Positions 1 to 8,195 of a DNA stretch of 26,272 nucleotides are shown here, one piece after another (the stretch's first letter is position 1; every line of letters starts with the position of its first letter). The position numbers and the translations under genes are program-made. This stretch comes from a bacterium (GTDB taxonomy: Bacteria; Bacillota_I; Bacilli_A; RFN20; CAG-826), in contig JAHZFY010000005.1 of the NCBI GenBank assembly GCA_019421105.1, positions 1-26,272 of the forward strand. The letters run 5' to 3'. Under the pieces are notes generated by a model. That model had not been told where the DNA came from. It searched no databases and saw only the letters and a list, made by a program, of their open reading frames with translations.

Positions 1-785
1 ACGAAATCAAATATGACGTTTTTAATACCTACTTCAATAATATTAGACATGATGACACTGCTTATATTTCCATCATCAAAGAGTTAGATAAAAATTTAAA
101 TTTCTTTGAGTTTAATGGAAACCAAGTTAAATTAAAACAAGTCTATAAAGACGAATTTAAACCAGCATTTGATGAACAAAATGAAATGAGTAATCAAGGA
201 AAAAAAGATTACGCGATCTTTTTAGAAGATATCTATTTAAAAGCGTATTCTAGAATATTTGAAGATATTTTGCGAAACGATTTGACTTATGAAGGTATTT
301 CATATAATTCTTGTCAAAAAGTAATTAAAGACATTAATAAACAATATGATTTGTTAGTTTTAATATCGACATTTATTGCCTATTTTTTATCCGGTATAAT
401 TTGTTATTTGATCTATCCTTTAATCAATAAAAATGGAAAGACGATGACGATGTCTATCATGAAAATAGAAAGAGTTGGAATCAACAACATATATTTGTTA
501 AAAAAAGGTGAAGTTGCATTATCTAGTATTTATAACTTTGTCTCTAACATGACTTTAATAATGTTTTTACCATTGCCTAATATTTTGCTTTCTTATATTT
601 TCGCTATCGGGAATGGCAGTTTATTAGTTTTATCTTTATTATCATTTGGATTAGTCAGCGTTTCATTTTTTGTTATTTTGTTTAATCAATATAATCGATC
701 CTTATTTGATATATTATCAAGAACTGTCATGATTTCTTCTGAAAGTTTGGATGAAATATATCGTTTGAAAGGTTATGACATTTAA
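1..785 (+). CDS. RDD-like membrane protein, 5'-truncated
   Basis: The reading frame is open from the window edge, entering at base 3, so the ATG at 186 is probably internal and the true start lies upstream. About 260 codons are visible, ending in TAA. The first 60 or so visible residues and the stretch after codon 62 are hydrophilic. Three to four hydrophobic segments follow. The motif PLINKNGKTMTMSIMKI and a later FNQYNRSLFDILSRTVMI match the spacing and character of RDD-family proteins (G-K-T before a transmembrane helix, then R-x-L-x-D near the end). RDD proteins are membrane proteins of mostly unknown function, some linked to ion transport. The stop codon overlaps the ATG of the next gene, also RDD-like, so the two are translationally coupled and may form a hetero-oligomer (inference). 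The RDD assignment is by pattern only. Confidence 0.6.
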   Translation, partial: EIKYDVFNTYFNNIRHDDTAYISIIKELDKNLNFFEFNGNQVKLKQVYKDEFKPAFDEQNEMSNQGKKDYAIFLEDIYLKAYSRIFEDILRNDLTYEGISYNSCQKVIKDINKQYDLLVLISTFIAYFLSGIICYLIYPLINKNGKTMTMSIMKIERVGINNIYLLKKGEVALSSIYNFVSNMTLIMFLPLPNILLSYIFAIGNGSLLVLSLLSFGLVSVSFFVILFNQYNRSLFDILSRTVMISSESLDEIYRLKGYDI

Positions 786-1801
786 TGGAAAATAATAATT
801 TGCCAAAAACTGAGATTAAAATAACTTATCGTCCTCCTAAATTTTTTCATCGTTGCATTGCAAATTTAATTGATATATTGTTATTTGCATTATCATTTTT
901 TTGTCTATTTTTATCCTTAAGAGGAATAATACAATCGACACCAAGTTTTAATAAAGTAAATGACAATATGAATCAAATCAAATTAGATTCTGGATTGTAC
1001 ATTGAAAATTCAAAAGGAGAAATTAGGGATGTTATCACCTATGTTGGCTTAGTGGATTTAGAAAGCTACGCTAAAGTGGTGTATGCTAAAAACGCGATTG
1101 ACACGTTTTTAAGTTATAGTGAAGAAGTTTGCGATGATAAAACCGCAGATGAGATTAAAAAAAGTTATGATGACCATCGTTTAAATGAAAAATTGATCGA
1201 TAAAAATAACGAACCATATTTTATCAAAAACGAAGAAGGTATCGTCATTAAAAATCCTGATTGCAAAGCGACAAACATGGAATATTTCACTAATTTTTAT
1301 ACACCTTACATCGATGATATTTTACAAGGTTATTTATTAACTAGTGTTCCAAATTATTATGATTACACTAAATACATGTCTAATATGTTGTTTTATGTTG
1401 AATTGCCTATTGCTTATCTTGTAAGTGGCGTTTTGATATATTTTGTTCCAATTATAATCTTTAAAAGAGGAAGAAAAACATTTGGCAAGGCAATCTATCA
1501 TATTGGTTTAGTGGATTCTAGAATGCTTAACCCGACTTTTGCTAGAAGTTTTGCACGATTTGCTATGTTTTATTTTTTAGAGTTGATCCTTTCAATGTTT
1601 ACATTTGGCATTCCTTATTTAGTTTCATTTTCTTTGATGGCTTTTAGTAAGCATAAACAAGGTTTTCCAGACTATATGTTGGGATTAAGAGAGGTGGATA
1701 CATCAGAACATAAAATATTTTTTGATTATGATGAAATCACTTTAGATGAGCTAAAACACAGCAAAACGCCTGTAAATTTCAAAATTAGAGACGAAATTTA
1801 A
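785..1801 (+). CDS. RDD family membrane protein
   Basis: 338 residues. The N-terminus (RPPKFFHRCIANLIDILLF) has the Arg...Asp pair at the first membrane helix that names RDD proteins. A large soluble loop of about 150 residues (roughly 55-205) separates helix 1 from later helices near 207-227, 255-275 and 277-292. A second conserved block contains FKRGRKTFGKAIYHIGLVD, the usual G-K-x-x-G motif, and the end has PDYMLGLREVD. The long loop, probably extracytoplasmic, is larger than in minimal RDD proteins of about 150 residues. The start ATG overlaps the TAA of the upstream gene by one base, so coupling replaces a strong ribosome binding site. The function is unknown. Transport or envelope roles are possible. 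Confidence 0.7.
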   Translation: MENNNLPKTEIKITYRPPKFFHRCIANLIDILLFALSFFCLFLSLRGIIQSTPSFNKVNDNMNQIKLDSGLYIENSKGEIRDVITYVGLVDLESYAKVVYAKNAIDTFLSYSEEVCDDKTADEIKKSYDDHRLNEKLIDKNNEPYFIKNEEGIVIKNPDCKATNMEYFTNFYTPYIDDILQGYLLTSVPNYYDYTKYMSNMLFYVELPIAYLVSGVLIYFVPIIIFKRGRKTFGKAIYHIGLVDSRMLNPTFARSFARFAMFYFLELILSMFTFGIPYLVSFSLMAFSKHKQGFPDYMLGLREVDTSEHKIFFDYDEITLDELKHSKTPVNFKIRDEI

Positions 1802-1841
1802 TTATTTAGACTTTTGCCTCTGTTTACTTCAGTAAAACAAT

Positions 1842-1870
1842 TTTACAATTATACTACTATCGTTTATAAT
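1842..1870 (+). promoter_or_regulatory. Promoter of the ABC/nuclease operon
   Basis: TTTACA (1842-1847), a 17-bp spacer and a perfect TATAAT (1865-1870) form a near-consensus housekeeping promoter. Transcription should start near 1877, giving a leader of about 36 nt with a GGAGG ribosome binding site at 1898-1902 before the ATG at 1913. The leader contains the perfect palindrome ATAAATTTAT (1883-1892), flanked by CCGA (1879-1882) and TCGG (1896-1899). This could be an operator or a small hairpin touching the ribosome binding site. It is the best promoter found upstream of the nine-gene cluster. Confidence 0.75.
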
Positions 1871-1912
1871 TTATATGACCGAATAAATTTATATATCGGA
1901 GGTTACTAACTA

Positions 1913-3928
1913 ATGCGCAAGAAAAAAATATTGACCGCTTTGATGTTGACTGCCTGCATGATATCAGCTGGAAGTATGTCTTTTGCTCATGGACAAAACA
2001 TGTCCAAAACAAATGCATTAAACGCCGCTGGTGAAGCAGAAGTTCCAACAATCGAAAATAGTGTCGAACTTGATGAATCTAATTTAAGTGTTTCAATTAT
2101 CAAGTCATCGATCACTGAAACAAGCCAATCCTACCAAGTTAATTTCTCTTCTAAAATCACTACTTACACCACAAGTGATAAAGTGGTTTATGCAAAAATT
2201 ACAGATGGTGGTTATACGGGTCAAGAAACTGAACAACCTGAAGAAGAATTAAGGCCAGTATATACTTCAAGTATTTACCGCATTATGGACATCAAAAAAG
2301 GAAAAGAAGATGTCATCATTCCAAAAAGAATTAAGTATGGTACAAAATACATAATGAATGTCAATGAGATTGAATCTCACGCAGTTCAAGAAGAAGATGC
2401 TGAAAAAATCAAATCCATCTTGATACCAGATTCTATTGAAACTATTTATCCAGAAAGTTTTGATGGTTTAACAAATAAAGTTAAATTCAAAGTCATGTAT
2501 CAAGAAGACGAAGCACCTTTTGATACAAGCGTATTCCCTGAAGGCGCTGAAATAGTCTGGGGATATGAACCAAATGAGTTAGAATTATTTAAACTTGATG
2601 GAATGGTGTTTGGTGCCGCTAAACAATTCGGTACCGGAAATAACTATTTTATTGGTTATCATGGTGAAGGTGAATATTATCTACCTCTTTATATTGGATA
2701 TTACTTACTTGAAGAAGGCAAAGATCCTACATTCAAAACACAATTACTTCCAATTTCATCTTCTGCTCAAAATAATTACGATGCAGTAGGGGATGGCACT
2801 GGTTTTATATCTTTTACAAAATCTGTTGATATTGAATTAGAAAAAAATCAATCTGTCGATGATGAAAGAATTTACTTTTTAAATATCTATGAAGCAGAAA
2901 GAGACGCAGATAGCGGAAAACTTTTACCTGTTTTAGAAAAAGAACCTGAAAACCCTGGTGAAGAAGCTCCAAACTGCCGATACTATTCACACGCGAAACC
3001 TTCTTATTTAATGAAAGATAATATCTCTGATTACATTTCATATGAATTTGAAAGCATCGCTACTTTTGCAGGCTTTACTTCCATTACTATCGATATGGAT
3101 ATCAATGTTGAAGCAAATATTTATGAACATATTAAATCAAGCGCATATACTGCTAATAAAAAGAATATCGATTCTGGTTATATGCAAATTCGTTATCGTT
3201 TAACTTCTTTTAACCTTGCATATTATCGCATTACTTATTTATCTGATGACACACCAGTAACATTAAATGTTCCTATTGTTACTCCTGTCGATTCATATAA
3301 TTTACCAAAAAGAAGTGATAACAAAGTTACTTTCTTACTTGAAAACAATAAAGTTGCACCTGACTTTAGTGCGGATAAATTAATTGGGTTAGAATTTATC
3401 GGTTTATATATCACATTAGACTTATATATCCCAAGCACTAACTCAATCGTTACTAAATCAAACGTTTCAACTAGATTTGGTGTCATGGAAATTTTGCCTT
3501 TATCTAGTGAACCTGTTGGTTCATCAAATATCAATATGATATTATTGATAACATCAATTATTTACACAGTTATTTATGCAACTATTACAATTGCTTATTT
3601 CATATATTCTAAAAATAAATTTAAAAATGATGAATTTAAACGTGTGAATCCACGTCAATTCTTTAAAACTGCTACTATTGGTTATGTTGGATTAGGAATC
3701 GTCTTGTTAGATATCATGTTCATCATATTTAGATTCTTTAAAATGGATAATTCAATCGTGGTTTATAATCCACTAGATGCCTATGTAATCGTATTCTCGA
3801 TCGCAGCAATTCTAGTGATTGGATACTACATTAGATTCTTTACAATAATGATCAAAACTAATTTAGAAAAGAATAAATCTAAAAAATTAAAATTAGACGA
3901 AGACGTCGATGATGACGGCACTAAATAA
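1913..3928 (+). CDS. Exported BspA-LRR-like protein with three C-terminal TM helices
   Basis: 671 residues, first gene of the ABC operon, 20 bp before the ATPase gene. The N-terminus (MRKKK plus hydrophobic stretch) is a signal sequence. It offers a lipobox-like LTAC at residues 12-15 but also a normal cleavage context near SFA-HG (about 25), so lipidation is uncertain. Residues about 130-215 contain VIIPKRI and ILIPDSIETIYPESF, the pattern of BspA-type leucine-rich repeats (LRR_5), probably one or two degenerate units. A long beta-rich ectodomain follows to about 535. Helices are predicted near 541-566, 586-609 and 622-646, with an acidic cytoplasmic tail ending in DEDVDDDGTK. I do not recognise the family as a whole. 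Position and topology suggest an accessory of the transporter, such as a surface receptor or assembly factor; this is inference. Confidence 0.75.
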   Translation: MRKKKILTALMLTACMISAGSMSFAHGQNMSKTNALNAAGEAEVPTIENSVELDESNLSVSIIKSSITETSQSYQVNFSSKITTYTTSDKVVYAKITDGGYTGQETEQPEEELRPVYTSSIYRIMDIKKGKEDVIIPKRIKYGTKYIMNVNEIESHAVQEEDAEKIKSILIPDSIETIYPESFDGLTNKVKFKVMYQEDEAPFDTSVFPEGAEIVWGYEPNELELFKLDGMVFGAAKQFGTGNNYFIGYHGEGEYYLPLYIGYYLLEEGKDPTFKTQLLPISSSAQNNYDAVGDGTGFISFTKSVDIELEKNQSVDDERIYFLNIYEAERDADSGKLLPVLEKEPENPGEEAPNCRYYSHAKPSYLMKDNISDYISYEFESIATFAGFTSITIDMDINVEANIYEHIKSSAYTANKKNIDSGYMQIRYRLTSFNLAYYRITYLSDDTPVTLNVPIVTPVDSYNLPKRSDNKVTFLLENNKVAPDFSADKLIGLEFIGLYITLDLYIPSTNSIVTKSNVSTRFGVMEILPLSSEPVGSSNINMILLITSIIYTVIYATITIAYFIYSKNKFKNDEFKRVNPRQFFKTATIGYVGLGIVLLDIMFIIFRFFKMDNSIVVYNPLDAYVIVFSIAAILVIGYYIRFFTIMIKTNLEKNKSKKLKLDEDVDDDGTK

Positions 3929-3948
3929 ACTTATAGGAGAAAAAAATC

Positions 3949-5859
3949 ATGGAAATTAGAATTAAAGATTTAACAAAAGTTTTCCCAGGAGATGCTAAAA
4001 AGCACATTCGCGACACCATTGCTGTTAAGGATATGGACTTTGTCGTTCCTGATGGCCAATTAGTCGGTTTATTAGGTCCTTCTGGATGTGGCAAATCCAC
4101 AACATTATATATGATTTCTGGTTTACAAGTTCCTACTTCTGGTGAAGTGTGGTTTGGAGATCAAGAAGTCACTAATTTATCTCCAGAAAAAAGAGGCATT
4201 GGTCTAGTTTTCCAAAACTATGCTCTATATCCTCATATGACTATTTATAAAAACATCGAATTCCCATTAACTAACCTAAAAGTTGAAGTGCCTTTAGTTA
4301 CATTTTTCACTTATGATTTACTTTATAAATATAATTTGAAAAAGGATGACTTACCTCAAGGTATCATCAAATCTATTTATTCTTTAGTTAAAAAGATTGG
4401 TTTAAACAAAAAACAATATCATATCGCAAGCAAGGTTGAAGGCGATGATATGGAAATTAATGTTTCTTTAATTAATGTTGCTCCAAGCGTTAAAGAATTA
4501 TTTTTAGAAAACTTTGTAAAAATTATTCCAGCAACTTTGATTAGCACCAATGAAAAACAAACTAGCGATGCGTTATTTGATAGTTCAATTCGCGCAACAG
4601 TCAATGGCATTGGTAATAAACAAGTTTGCTTATTGACATATAAAGGTAAATTAGGTAGACACTTCTCAACTGATTTAATTGATAAGACAATCAATGATGT
4701 AAAAGCAGCTGTCAAACCTTTTGGTAAAGTTCACAGTGCCGTTATTTCTAGAACTCATACTGGCTATGAATTGATGGTCATGATCGATAAGGTTTTATCT
4801 TTAAAATTAAAAGAATGTTTAGCTGCATTTGATAGCGCTTATCCATTTGAATCAAGATTATATATCATCAATGAAATCAAAGATGACGAATTACAAAATA
4901 ATATTAAAAAACATCTCAAATTAAAAAATATTAAGTTCTCTGATTTCAAACTTTACTTTGATAAGAAAAATGTCAAAGTCTATTTCAAGATGAATAGGGC
5001 TGCAAAAGCTTTAGTTGATGAAACAATGAAAGAATTAACTGAAATGTTAAAATTAAGCAATGTTTCTATCGACACTGTTCAAGCTATTGCACACCGTCGT
5101 TTAACCAAAGAAGAAAGAAGAGATATCGTTGTTGATACCGCTAAATTAGTCCAAGTCGATGAATATTTACAAAGAAAACCATCTCAATTATCTGGTGGTC
5201 AACAACAACGTGTTGCTATCGCTCGTGCTTTAGTTAAAAAACCTAAAGTCTTATTGCTTGATGAACCTTTATCAAACCTAGATGCTCGTTTAAGACTTCA
5301 AACACGTGAAGAAATTAGAAGAATTCAAAAAGAAACTGGCATTACTACAGTTTTCGTTACTCACGACCAAGAAGAAGCAATGTCCATCTCCGATAAGATT
5401 GTCGTTATGAAATTAGGCGAAATGCAACAAATCGATTCACCACAAAATGTTTATAATAACCCAGCAAATTTATTCGTTGCTCAATTTTTAGGTACGCCTC
5501 CAATCAATGTCTTTAAAGGACGCGTTGAAGGCAAAAAAGTATTCATTGGAAAAGATTGCATTTACGAAGCCAAAAAAGAAATCGGCAATAAAGACGTTTT
5601 TGTTGCAATTCGTCCAGAAGGATTTGCAATTGGCAAGAAAACTGATGAAAATATCTTACATGCAGATGCAGAAATGATTCAAATTTTAGGAAGAGACATT
5701 TCTATCGTTGCTCATAATGAAAATTGTACAAAAGAATCATTTAAAATTATTATTTCAAGCGATGATCAAACCGACGCTAAGAAATTATCTTTAAAAGTTA
5801 AACCAAATAAAATGTTCGTTTTTGATGGTGAAACAGAAACAAGAATTTATATCGACTAA
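3949..5859 (+). CDS. MalK/UgpC-type ABC ATPase with a ~270-residue insertion
   Basis: Cytoplasmic ATPase subunit of the carbohydrate-type importer encoded downstream. All nucleotide-binding motifs are intact: Walker [10 protein letters not shown] (43-51), Q-loop Gln89, signature LSGGQ (414-418), Walker B VLLLDEP (434-440), D-loop SNLD (442-445) and H-loop His472. The C-terminal part (about 520-636) matches the MalK-type OB/TOBE regulatory region. At 636 residues it is far longer than the usual 350-390, because about 270 residues (roughly 112-384) are inserted between the Q-loop and the signature motif, in the helical subdomain that contacts the permeases. The insert is mixed alpha/beta with no motif I recognise. 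It is in frame with unchanged codon style, so it is not a frameshift fusion. Oversized ATPases of this class are known in mycoplasmas (MG187 type, from memory). The ribosome binding site is TAGGAG; the next gene starts 14 bp downstream. Confidence 0.92.
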   Translation: MEIRIKDLTKVFPGDAKKHIRDTIAVKDMDFVVPDGQLVGLLGPSGCGKSTTLYMISGLQVPTSGEVWFGDQEVTNLSPEKRGIGLVFQNYALYPHMTIYKNIEFPLTNLKVEVPLVTFFTYDLLYKYNLKKDDLPQGIIKSIYSLVKKIGLNKKQYHIASKVEGDDMEINVSLINVAPSVKELFLENFVKIIPATLISTNEKQTSDALFDSSIRATVNGIGNKQVCLLTYKGKLGRHFSTDLIDKTINDVKAAVKPFGKVHSAVISRTHTGYELMVMIDKVLSLKLKECLAAFDSAYPFESRLYIINEIKDDELQNNIKKHLKLKNIKFSDFKLYFDKKNVKVYFKMNRAAKALVDETMKELTEMLKLSNVSIDTVQAIAHRRLTKEERRDIVVDTAKLVQVDEYLQRKPSQLSGGQQQRVAIARALVKKPKVLLLDEPLSNLDARLRLQTREEIRRIQKETGITTVFVTHDQEEAMSISDKIVVMKLGEMQQIDSPQNVYNNPANLFVAQFLGTPPINVFKGRVEGKKVFIGKDCIYEAKKEIGNKDVFVAIRPEGFAIGKKTDENILHADAEMIQILGRDISIVAHNENCTKESFKIIISSDDQTDAKKLSLKVKPNKMFVFDGETETRIYID

Positions 5860-5873
5860 TTGGAGGACTAACT

Positions 5874-6965
5874 ATGTGGAATAAACTATTAGAATTTCTT
5901 CACATTAGGAAGCCACAACTAGAAGCTGAAGCGGTAGTGGAAGATAAAGACGCTTACGCTTTGCAAGAATCTAGTTACGATGAAAAATCTAACACTATCA
6001 TTCGTTTGGTTTCTAACAAAAAAAGAAATAAACAATATCAAACTACCGGCATTGAAGATGTCGTTAGCAAAAATAACTGGAAAGCATGGATTTATCTTGC
6101 ACCTGTTATTGTCTTGATTGCAGTATTTTTGATTTATCCTTTAGTAAATACCATTTTTATTGCTTTCACTGAAAACTATCAATATGCATCTGGTAAGTAT
6201 GATGGTTTCACATTTAATAACTTCGGTGTTATTTTAGGTTTAACTCAAACTTCTTTAGGGGCTACTGAAGTATACTTTACAAGATACGCTATTCCTAATA
6301 CATTTATTTTAGTTTTTATCACAGTTCCAGTTTCAACCACTTTAGCGTTGATCATATCTGTTGCTTTAAACTCGATTAAATGGTTCCAAAAAGTTTTACA
6401 AACCGTATTCTTCTTACCATATGTTACAAACGCGATTGCCGTTGGTATGGTGTTTAGTGTTATCTTTGATAAACAAGGTATTATCAACTATATTTTTGGC
6501 ACAGACATCAGATGGATTTATGGTGCGGACCGTTGGGTTGCTATGATTCCATTATGTATTTATATTGTTTGGTCTTCTATTCCATTTAAGATTTTAGTCT
6601 TCTTATCTGGTTTACAAGGCGTTGATAAACAATATTATCAAGCTGCTCAAATCGACTCCTGTTCAAAAATTAAAGTCTTATGGAAAATTACTGTTCCATT
6701 ATTATCACCTCAAATCTTGTATATCTTAATTACCTCGTTTATTGGGGCCTTTAAAGAATATACATCGGTCGTTGGTTTGTTCAATGGTCCTGGTACCATG
6801 GGCGTCAATGGTGATCCAAACATGGAAACTATCGTTTTCTATATTTATGAAAACTTAAATACTAAAACATCACTTGCCGCAGCGGCTGCTGTGTTCTTAT
6901 TTGTCATCATTTTGTTATTTACGTTCATTCAATTTGGCGTATCTAAGAAAAGGGTTCACTATTAA
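5874..6965 (+). CDS. ABC transporter permease, MalF/UgpA type
   Basis: 363 residues. A hydrophilic N-terminal extension of about 68 residues precedes the first helix (WIYLAPVIVLIAVFLIYPLV, about 72-91). Five further helices follow, as expected for a binding-protein-dependent sugar-type permease. The EAA loop that docks on the ATPase is at 256-277 (QAAQIDSCSKIKVLWKITVP). Its usual D-G-A core is replaced by D-S-C. The partner surface on the ATPase is also unusual because of the large insertion there, so the changes may be matched (inference). The ribosome binding site is TTGGAGG. The gene lies 15 bp upstream of the second permease gene, and the two should form the heterodimeric membrane channel. 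Confidence 0.92.
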   Translation: MWNKLLEFLHIRKPQLEAEAVVEDKDAYALQESSYDEKSNTIIRLVSNKKRNKQYQTTGIEDVVSKNNWKAWIYLAPVIVLIAVFLIYPLVNTIFIAFTENYQYASGKYDGFTFNNFGVILGLTQTSLGATEVYFTRYAIPNTFILVFITVPVSTTLALIISVALNSIKWFQKVLQTVFFLPYVTNAIAVGMVFSVIFDKQGIINYIFGTDIRWIYGADRWVAMIPLCIYIVWSSIPFKILVFLSGLQGVDKQYYQAAQIDSCSKIKVLWKITVPLLSPQILYILITSFIGAFKEYTSVVGLFNGPGTMGVNGDPNMETIVFYIYENLNTKTSLAAAAAVFLFVIILLFTFIQFGVSKKRVHY

Positions 6966-6980
6966 TAGGAGGTTTTATTT

Positions 6981-8129
6981 ATGGCTAAACTTATTAAAAC
7001 TGAAGTAATTGAAAAACTTAGCGTTGTAAATCAAGACCTCGCTAACATAGATGAACGCATCAATAATTTAAATAATGATGCAAATGTAAATAAAAAAGAT
7101 TTAATCAAAGCACAAAAAACTCAAAGAGCATTATTAAAGCAAAAAGAAAAATACGAACAATTTTTAAAAGACAATAAATATGTCGATTTTAATAATGAAA
7201 AATTAAATCAAAGAATTGTTTTATCAATTGAAGAAGCGGGTAAAACAGTCGATGCAATTAAAGCTGGTGAAAAAGTAGGTCATATTATTTCTACTATTTT
7301 AGTTTATGCATTCATTTTAGCTCTTGCTTTTGCGGTCATCTTCCCATTTTATTGGATGATCATCACCTCTTTAAAACAAAGAGCAGAAATTCAATCAGCT
7401 ACTCAAACATTCTTCCCAACTATCGTCATGTGGTCTAACTATATTTACGTTTTCCAAGTCTTTGATTTTGGATTATATATGTGGAACACAATCGTAGTTG
7501 CGATATTCTCTACAATCGGTACTTTATTTACAACAATATTTGCCGCCTTTGCTTTTGCTAGATTAAAGTTTAAAGGTAGAGACGCTGTCTTTATGATTTT
7601 CTTAATGACCATGATGATTCCTGGTGAAATGATGGTTATTTCTAACTACATCACTGTTGCATCATTTGGTTGGATTGGAACAAATCAAACTATTTTAGAA
7701 GCCTATGCTTCCATGATCGTTCCATTTTGGATTTCAGTTTTCTATATCTATTTATTAAGACAAAATTTCAAACAAATTCCTAATGAATTATATTTAGCTG
7801 CTAAGGTTGACGGCAAATCAGATTGGAACTTCTTATGGAAAGTCATGGTTCCATTAGCTGCTCCAACATTAATCTCCATTACAATTTTAAAATTCATGGG
7901 AACTTGGAACTCATACGTGTGGCCAAACTTAGTTACTAATAATCCTGACTATCGTTTGATTTCTAATGGTTTACGTGGCAGTGCATTCGTCGACGTCGAT
8001 GCTGGTCAAACTGAATATGGTTATCAAATGGCCGCTACCGTTTTAGTTACAGTTCCATTATTCTTATTGTTTGTTTTCTTTAGAAAATATATCATGAAAG
8101 GTGTAGGAAGAGCCGGTATTAAAGGCTAA
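6981..8129 (+). CDS. ABC transporter permease, MalG/UgpE type, with N-terminal coiled coil
   Basis: 382 residues against about 275-300 for typical MalG-type permeases. The excess is an N-terminal, highly charged helical region (about 1-100), with heptad-like Leu/Ile spacing across about 10-65 that predicts a cytoplasmic coiled coil. Six membrane helices follow from about 104. The EAA loop is conventional (LAAKVDGKSDWNFLWKVMVP, about 272-291) and the family motif FPFYWMIITSLK is present near 121-132. It pairs with the upstream permease. The coiled coil may contact the ATPase insertion or another cytoplasmic partner (inference). The ribosome binding site is AGGAGG. The gap of 66 bp to the next gene is longer than others in the upstream part of the operon and holds a possible internal promoter. 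Confidence 0.92.
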   Translation: MAKLIKTEVIEKLSVVNQDLANIDERINNLNNDANVNKKDLIKAQKTQRALLKQKEKYEQFLKDNKYVDFNNEKLNQRIVLSIEEAGKTVDAIKAGEKVGHIISTILVYAFILALAFAVIFPFYWMIITSLKQRAEIQSATQTFFPTIVMWSNYIYVFQVFDFGLYMWNTIVVAIFSTIGTLFTTIFAAFAFARLKFKGRDAVFMIFLMTMMIPGEMMVISNYITVASFGWIGTNQTILEAYASMIVPFWISVFYIYLLRQNFKQIPNELYLAAKVDGKSDWNFLWKVMVPLAAPTLISITILKFMGTWNSYVWPNLVTNNPDYRLISNGLRGSAFVDVDAGQTEYGYQMAATVLVTVPLFLLFVFFRKYIMKGVGRAGIKG

Positions 8130-8143
8130 ATACTTGATTTAAT

Positions 8144-8180
8144 TTGTCGTTTGACAATTAAATATAAATATACGAATTAT
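8144..8180 (+). promoter_or_regulatory. Possible internal promoter or weak hairpin ahead of the binding-protein gene
   Basis: A perfect TTGACA at 8151-8156 lies in the gap between permease and binding-protein genes. The best -10 is only moderate (AATTAT, 8175-8180, 18-bp spacer). The same bases form a 5-bp hairpin, TTGTC/GACAA around a four-base loop (8144-8157), with no T-tract. Either could raise binding-protein mRNA above permease mRNA, which is common in ABC operons. Weak evidence. Confidence 0.3.
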
Positions 8181-8195
8181 GCTAAGGAGGAGTTT

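Noticed and set aside
1822..1845. Hairpin TTTAC/GTAAA as a terminator after the RDD genes
   Set aside because: The stem is only 5 bp of A/T-rich pairs and has no clean T-tract. It overlaps the -35 region of the next promoter.
3949..5859. ABC ATPase insertion as a gene-fusion or assembly artefact
   Set aside because: The frame and codon style are continuous and the ATPase motifs flank it precisely. Similar long ATPases are remembered from mycoplasmas.
8151..8195. N-terminal extension of binding protein 1 from ATG 8151
   Set aside because: It would bury the signal peptide behind 15 polar residues. AAGGAGG lies correctly before ATG 8196.
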